This document shows, piece after piece, positions 6,040 to 9,179 of a stretch of 9,179 nt of DNA (positions are counted from its first letter, which is position 1; each line of letters starts with the position of its first letter). The stretch spans positions 1 to 9,179 of the forward strand of contig DAHVRS010000352.1 in NCBI GenBank assembly GCA_027322375.1. The letters are read 5' to 3'. A program made the translations under genes and the position numbers. This DNA comes from Brachybacterium sp. (GTDB lineage: Bacteria; Actinomycetota; Actinomycetes; Actinomycetales; Dermabacteraceae). The notes beneath the pieces were generated by a model, which was not told the origin of the DNA, ran no database searches, and was given only the letters and a program-made list of their open reading frames with translations.

Positions 6040-7191
6040 TCAGGCGGTGGGCTGCGCGCTCTGCTCCGCTGCCGTGACCAGCCATGTCCCGAGCTCCTCG
6101 CCGATTTCGGTGAGGAGCCGCTCCCCCTCGGCGACCGCGACCTCGAAGGAGCCCGCGCGGGTGATGAGATCCCAGGCACGACCGATGCCCGCAGCGCCGA
6201 GCGCATCGGGCTCGAGGGTGACGGCACCGGCGACGGCCGCGACGGGCACGCCCTTCTCGCGGGCGAGGCGGGCGACCTCGGCAGGGCCCTTGCCCTGCAG
6301 GGTCTGGCTGTCGAGCTTCCCCTCCCCCGTGACGACCGCGTCAGCGCGGGCGAGCAGCTCGGAAAAGCCGATGAGGGCGAAGACGGCGTCCGCCCCGGAG
6401 CGCTGCGCAGCGCCGAGCAGGGACAGGGCGAAGCCGGCCCCACCGGCGGCGCCCGCCCCGGTGAGGTCCCGGTGCACCGCGTCCGGGTCCAGGAGCGAGG
6501 CGGCCGCGGCGAGGATCTCGTCGGCCGGACCGATCTCTTCCGGGCTGAGGCCCTTCTGCGGGCCGTACACGGCGGCGGCGCCGTCCGCGCCGAGCAGGGG
6601 GTTCGTGACGTCGTTCGCGGCGACGAGCTCGATCCCGTCCATGGCGGCGAGCGCCGGGGTGAGGTCTGCTGTGTGCAGGGCGGCGAGACCGTCGAGGCCC
6701 GGACCGATCTCCGCGCCGCTCTTGTCGAGGAGGCGGGCGCCGAGGCCCTGGAGCAGGCCGGCGCCCGCGTCGGTGGAGGAGCTGCCGCCGAGGCCCACGA
6801 GGAGGCTGCGCGCGCCCGCGTCGATCGCAGCGTGGATCAGCTCGCCGAGCCCACGGGTGGAGGCGGTGCGGGGTGCGAGCGTGCCGCCCGGCAGGGCGTG
6901 CAGGCCCACTGTCTCGGCGAGCTCGAGCACGGCGGTCTCCCCCTGCTGGGCCCAGCGGGCGGGCCAGGGCTCCCCGGTGGGGCCGGTGACCTCAGCGTGG
7001 TGCTCCTCGTAGCCGGCGGCGAGCGCGGCGTCGACCGTGCCGTCGCCGCCGTCGGCGATCGGGCAGGAGAGGACCTCGAGCTGGGGTGCGGTGCGGGCGA
7101 TGCCAGCGGCGAGCGCGGCGACGACCTGGGCTGCGGTGAGCGTGCCCTTGAACTTGTCCGGGGCGATCAGCACGGTGCGGGTGGTGGTCAT
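6040..7191 (-). CDS. glxK: Glycerate kinase (GlxK/GarK family)
   Basis: This enzyme phosphorylates D-glycerate with ATP (to 2-phosphoglycerate in the characterised E. coli members), feeding glyoxylate, glucarate or serine breakdown into glycolysis. The 383-residue protein shows the family's motifs in order: APDKFKGTLTA (10-20), PIADGGDGT (44-52), LGGSSSTDAGAG (134-145), NDVTNPLLG (193-201), GPQKG (210-214), GAAGGAGFA (247-255) and TGEGKLDSQTLQGK (288-301). Length is normal. The ATG at 7191 was chosen because the family begins at (V/I)LIAPDKFKG; an in-frame start at 7254 would add 21 Arg-rich residues. The ATG overlaps the stop of the TadG-like gene as ATGA, and GAGAGG lies ten bases upstream, so it appears translationally coupled to the tad genes. 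No other glycerate or glyoxylate pathway gene is in the window. The kinase call is firm; the symbol is a family-level choice. Confidence 0.93.
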   Translation of the reverse strand: MTTTRTVLIAPDKFKGTLTAAQVVAALAAGIARTAPQLEVLSCPIADGGDGTVDAALAAGYEEHHAEVTGPTGEPWPARWAQQGETAVLELAETVGLHALPGGTLAPRTASTRGLGELIHAAIDAGARSLLVGLGGSSSTDAGAGLLQGLGARLLDKSGAEIGPGLDGLAALHTADLTPALAAMDGIELVAANDVTNPLLGADGAAAVYGPQKGLSPEEIGPADEILAAAASLLDPDAVHRDLTGAGAAGGAGFALSLLGAAQRSGADAVFALIGFSELLARADAVVTGEGKLDSQTLQGKGPAEVARLAREKGVPVAAVAGAVTLEPDALGAAGIGRAWDLITRAGSFEVAVAEGERLLTEIGEELGTWLVTAAEQSAQPTA

Positions 7192-7655
7192 CGGGCGCGG
7201 GCCTCTCCTTCGACGGTCAGCGGGATGGCGGTTTCCGTTCCTCGCGTGAACCATCCTGCCAGGGGCGGGTGGGTTCGGGCGCTGAGGACCACGTGCACGG
7301 TCCCGTCGGGGTCGACGGTGAGGTCCGCGAGGTGGATGTCCTCGGTGCGGGCGGTGGACAGCGGGTAATCGCGCAGGTGCTGCTGGGCCGCCGCACGGGC
7401 GGTGCCCACGTCAACGACGGGCCCGTCCCCCGCGTCATAGAGGCGGTAGGCATCCACGCCCTGGGAGGCGGCGAGCGCGACGTTGTCGGCGGTGTGCTGG
7501 AGTGCGGTGCGTTCGAGCTGCACCCCGGTGATCGCGGTCCCGACGGCGATGACCAGAAGGATCACCACGAGCACGCCGGTGGTGAGGATCGTCATCGAGC
7601 CTCTGGTCGCGGCGAGCCGCTCCCGCAGTGCGGTGAGGAGGGTCCGGCTCATCAC
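7188..7655 (-). CDS. TadG-like small pseudopilin-type protein (Rv3654c-like)
   Basis: A 155-residue protein with a short basic N-terminus, the signature RERLAATRG at 11-19, one hydrophobic segment at about 22-45 and an extracytoplasmic C-terminal domain. The stretch LERTALQHTADNVALAAS (about 47-64) after the membrane segment is typical of TadG/Rv3654c-type proteins. Their likely role is as a minor component of the Tad (Flp) pilus or its secretion machine. The C-terminus (PPLAGWF, then LTVEGEARAR) resembles that of the TadE-like protein encoded at 8128-8586 (LPLIGLF, then MSVEGRARDE), suggesting shared ancestry. After the glycine of the signature the residue at +5 is Leu, not the Glu of canonical Flp/TadE substrates. 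The start is GTG (7655), overlapping the upstream TGA as GTGA; the adjacent ATG (7652) is equally possible. No clear ribosome site is seen, so coupling is likely. Confidence 0.8.
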   Translation of the reverse strand: MMSRTLLTALRERLAATRGSMTILTTGVLVVILLVIAVGTAITGVQLERTALQHTADNVALAASQGVDAYRLYDAGDGPVVDVGTARAAAQQHLRDYPLSTARTEDIHLADLTVDPDGTVHVVLSARTHPPLAGWFTRGTETAIPLTVEGEARAR

Positions 7656-8134
7656 GGAGCCCGATAGCGGTCGACGGGGGCGGCGTGCTCGGCGCCGACG
7701 GTGACCGGTCCGCCACCGCCGAGCACGGGACCGAGCCCGGGCACCGGGACGGGGATCCTCACCGAGGCCGTCACGACCCCGCCGGGCGTCGCGCAGGGGT
7801 CGTCGCTGCAGGTGATCGTGACGACGTCACCGGCGGGCAGGCCGTGGTCCTCGAGGACGAGGGCCGAGTGCGCGGCGGTGCGCTGCGCGGCCAGGTACGG
7901 GTCCGGCTCGATGGCGTGGATGCGGGCGGCGTCGCGCGCGATCGTGTCCGCCGCGAAGACCGCGGACTGCACCCCGCCGAGGGTGAGGACGAGATAGAGC
8001 GAGGGTATGAGCAGCGCGGCGGAGAGGACCACGAACTCCACCAGGGCGTTGCCGTCCTCGCGGGCGAGGCGGTGTCGCGGAGACACGCGGCGGTGGCGCG
8101 CAGCGATGCGGCGAGGGACAGGAGGGCTCACCAT
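7652..8134 (-). CDS. TadE-like pseudopilin
   Basis: A 160-residue protein with a basic N-terminus (1-25), the signature RHRLAREDG at 20-28, the TadE core NALVEFVVLSAALLIPSLYLVL (split here as NALVEF at 29-34 and a membrane helix to about 50) and an extracytoplasmic domain. Glu33 is the fifth residue after Gly28, the canonical position for class III (Flp/TadE) prepilin peptidase substrates. The post-membrane motif VFAADTIARDAARI is typical of TadE. Two cysteines (C109, C114) could form a small disulfide loop. TadE/F proteins are processed pseudopilins needed for Flp pilus assembly. The start is ATG (8134) or the GTG at 8131; GAGG sits four or seven bases upstream respectively, and both overlap the preceding stop. 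It matches the Rv3655c position in the mycobacterial locus. Confidence 0.85.
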   Translation of the reverse strand: MVSPPVPRRIAARHRRVSPRHRLAREDGNALVEFVVLSAALLIPSLYLVLTLGGVQSAVFAADTIARDAARIHAIEPDPYLAAQRTAAHSALVLEDHGLPAGDVVTITCSDDPCATPGGVVTASVRIPVPVPGLGPVLGGGGPVTVGAEHAAPVDRYRAP

Positions 8135-8586
8135 GCCGCCTCGTCCCGGGCACGGCCCTCCACGCTCATCGCACCGGAGGGGCCGAACAGACCGATCAGG
8201 GGCAGGCGTGCATCGATATGGACCGTGATCGTGCCGTCGTCGTCCACGACCGCAGTGGCCTCCGCATCCAGGGCTTCACCGAAGCGGGCACCGAGCAGCT
8301 GCTCGGCCCGGTCCGCGCCGTCCTGCGGGGTCGCGCCCATGAGGGCGGCGTGATGCGCTCCCTGCACGGCGGCATCGACGAGAGTGTTGCGGGTGTGCAT
8401 GATGAGCGCCGCCTGGATGATCAGCAGCGCGATCATCACGATGAGCACGGCCACCATCGGGAACTCCGCGACCGCGACGCCATCCTCCGCTGCCAGCCGC
8501 TCGCGCACGCTGCGAGCGCTGCGACGGCGCGGCGCAGGACCAGTGCGTGATGTCGGCGTGCAGCGCGTGCGGGCGGGAGAACGCAT
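8128..8586 (-). CDS. TadE-like pseudopilin (second copy)
   Basis: A 152-residue protein with an Arg/Ser/Thr/Pro-rich N-terminus, the signature RERLAAEDG at 28-36, then VAVAEF (37-42) running into a membrane helix at about 44-64 and an extracytoplasmic domain with the TadE-like stretch TRNTLVDAAVQGAHHAALMG (65-84). Glu41 is the fifth residue after Gly36, as expected for a class III prepilin peptidase substrate. It is a paralogue of the TadE protein encoded at 7652-8134. The ATG at 8586 lies eight bases past the pilin-like gene's stop and has no clear Shine-Dalgarno, so translation may depend on coupling. A GTG at 8506-8508 would remove most of the N-terminus and is less likely because it starts just before the signature. 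Confidence 0.85.
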   Translation of the reverse strand: MRSPARTRCTPTSRTGPAPRRRSARSVRERLAAEDGVAVAEFPMVAVLIVMIALLIIQAALIMHTRNTLVDAAVQGAHHAALMGATPQDGADRAEQLLGARFGEALDAEATAVVDDDGTITVHIDARLPLIGLFGPSGAMSVEGRARDEAAW

Positions 8587-8594
8587 GGGAGAGG

Positions 8595-8843
8595 TCAGAG
8601 GTTCTTGCCGAGGAACGGCGCCATCGCGTTCTCGAAGATCTGCACGATCTGATCCGAGGCGACAGCCCAGAGCGCGACCACGATCCCGGCTGTCATGAGG
8701 GTGATGAGCACCCAGCCGGGCACGTCACCGCGGTCCGAGGCGAGGCGGTCGCGCAGCGTGGCGGCGGCCGCGACCAGCCGGGTGCTGTACGCGGGGCGCG
8801 CGTGGGTGCGGGTGCGGTGGAGTCGGGTGCGGTGGACGGTCAT
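8595..8843 (-). CDS. Flp-pilin-like small membrane protein of the tad locus
   Basis: An 82-residue protein with a basic 38-residue leader, the signature RDRLASDRG at 31-39, and a membrane segment at about 42-61 (VPGWVLITLMTAGIVVALWA), followed by a short amphipathic tail (DQIVQIFENAMAPFLGKNL). Its size, single N-terminal helix and place between tadC and tadE match the Flp pilin of the M. tuberculosis locus (Rv3656c position). The residue at +5 after the glycine is Trp, not Glu, and there is no following Tyr, so it is not a textbook Flp pilin. The leader contains a five-residue repeat (HRTRL, HRTRT) from a 13-base DNA repeat at 8809-8821 and 8824-8836. The ATG has a strong AGGAGG five bases upstream, the best ribosome site of the tad genes here, as expected for a major subunit. 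The pilin role is inference from context. Confidence 0.75.
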   Translation of the reverse strand: MTVHRTRLHRTRTHARPAYSTRLVAAAATLRDRLASDRGDVPGWVLITLMTAGIVVALWAVASDQIVQIFENAMAPFLGKNL

Positions 8844-8862
8844 CTCTGCCTCCTCGGCAAGG

Positions 8863-8883
8863 TCCCCGGAGCGGTTCCGGGGA
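8863..8883 (-). other. Stable intercistronic hairpin before the pilin-like gene
   Basis: A perfect 8-base stem (TCCCCGGA at 8863-8870, TCCGGGGA at 8876-8883) with a 5-base loop lies 20 bases before the pilin ATG and just ahead of its ribosome site. It may act as a partial terminator after tadC, or as a 5' stabiliser that allows high pilin expression. The sequence does not distinguish these. Confidence 0.45.
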
Positions 8884-8906
8884 GGACGGGATATTCGGGG
8901 CGGGGA

Positions 8907-8935
8907 GTCATGCGGGACAGCGAGCGTTCAGTCAA
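8907..8935 (-). promoter_or_regulatory. Candidate promoter for the pilin-tadE genes
   Basis: On the minus strand TTGACT (8930-8935) is followed after exactly 17 bases by CATGAC (8907-8912). The -35 is good but the -10 is poor. It would start transcription near 8900 and include the hairpin at 8863-8883 in the leader. TTGACT also lies in a small hairpin (GCGTT 8924-8928, AACGC 8934-8938). Confidence 0.22.
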
Positions 8936-8946
8936 CGCCCGCCCTA

Positions 8947-8978
8947 CGGAACGGGGTCATACGGGAACAGGGGTCATA
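8947..8978. repeat. Tandem repeat spanning the tadC stop codon
   Basis: Two abutting copies are seen: CGGAACGGGGTCATA (8947-8961) and CGGGAACAGGGGTCATA (8962-8978), differing by two one-base insertions. The second copy contains the tadC TGA stop (8974-8976). A decayed third copy of the core, GGGGAGTCAT, lies at 8902-8911. This could be a local duplication of the gene end or paired protein-binding sites. Confidence 0.6.
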
Positions 8979-9179
8979 GGGAGATCTCCAGGACGGCGAG
9001 GCCCGGGAAGATCGCGAACACGATCACGAGCGGCAGCACGAAGAACACGACTGGAACGAGCATGTAGATCTCCCGTCGACCAGCGGTTTCCATGAGCTCG
9101 CGGCGGGACTCCTCGCGGGCGTCCTGCGCCTGGGCGCGCAGCACATCGGCGAGCGGTGTGCCGCGCTCGATCGCGATCG
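8974..9179 (-). CDS. tadC: TadC, tad pilus inner-membrane platform protein, C-terminal end only
   Basis: The last 68 codons of a gene that begins beyond the right edge of the window. The peptide begins IAIERGTPLADVLRAQAQDA, continues with RRELMETAGRRE and ends in a hydrophobic segment (YMLVPVVFFVLPLVIVFAIF) followed by PGLAVLEISL. This matches the C-terminal cytoplasmic helix pair and final membrane segment of type II secretion F-domain proteins (TadB/TadC). Those proteins form the membrane platform that works with the TadA ATPase to assemble Flp pili. TadC rather than TadB is inferred because it directly precedes the pilin-like gene, as in mycobacteria. The upstream tad genes should lie to the right of this window. 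Confidence 0.85.
   Translation of the reverse strand, partial: IAIERGTPLADVLRAQAQDAREESRRELMETAGRREIYMLVPVVFFVLPLVIVFAIFPGLAVLEISL

Noticed and set aside
5465..7012. 515-codon Ser/Ala/Arg-rich plus-strand frame
   Set aside because: It is another antisense shadow of prfB and the glycerate kinase gene, with extreme composition and no domain.
7192..7254. Longer N-terminus for the glycerate kinase
   Set aside because: The 21 extra residues are Arg-rich and antipodal to family starts; the ATG at 7191 fits the family and the ATGA overlap.
5596..7368. 590-codon plus-strand open frame spanning prfB, the gap and the glycerate kinase gene
   Set aside because: It is the mirror of real minus-strand genes in GC-rich DNA. 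The translation is low-complexity Gly/Ala/Arg/Leu with no domain, and it crosses a promoter and a terminator region.

Overview
The window is high-GC actinobacterial chromosome. Gene content and order (prfB-ftsE-ftsX followed by smpB, an actinobacterial-type tad gene set, GTG starts, stop/start overlaps and a probable leaderless prfB) fit a Micrococcales-type actinobacterium. Brachybacterium or another Dermabacteraceae member is my best guess, but that is inference from style and gene order, not from a search. Nearly every gene is on the minus strand. Only the truncated gene at the left edge is on the plus strand, and it converges on smpB. No intergenic stretch exceeds 300 bases; the longest is 1131-1361. 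I see no tRNA, rRNA, tmRNA, CRISPR array, insertion sequence or phage gene.

Reading in the direction of minus-strand transcription (right to left), the window opens with the 3' end of tadC, then a Flp-pilin-like small protein, two TadE-like pseudopilins and a TadG-like small protein. This is the order seen at the M. tuberculosis Rv3657c-Rv3654c locus. A glycerate kinase gene is joined to the last of these by a 4-base overlap and so appears to lie in the same transcript. All four small Tad proteins carry the same RxRLAxxxG signature just before their single hydrophobic segment. The two TadE proteins have the canonical glutamate at +5 after the glycine; the pilin-like protein has tryptophan there and the TadG-like one leucine.

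After a 126-base gap with a hairpin comes prfB (release factor 2). Its best start is a GTG lying at the predicted transcription start, so it is probably leaderless. A 192-base gap with several repeats separates it from a tightly coupled cell-division cassette: ftsE (with an unusual acidic C-terminal tail of about 90 residues), ftsX (4-base overlap) and a secreted coiled-coil M23 peptidase (2-base gap). The most likely scheme is that FtsE/FtsX in the membrane control the M23 hydrolase outside the cell, as with EnvC and PcsB elsewhere. smpB follows 231 bases later, probably with its own promoter, and handles ribosome rescue with tmRNA. prfB and smpB are both translation-termination or rescue genes flanking the division cassette, which is the conserved bacterial arrangement.

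I found no clearly novel system. The points most worth a second look are the shared signature and atypical pilin in the tad set, the coupled glycerate kinase, the FtsE acidic tail, and the repeat-rich regulatory gaps upstream of ftsE and of the pilin gene.
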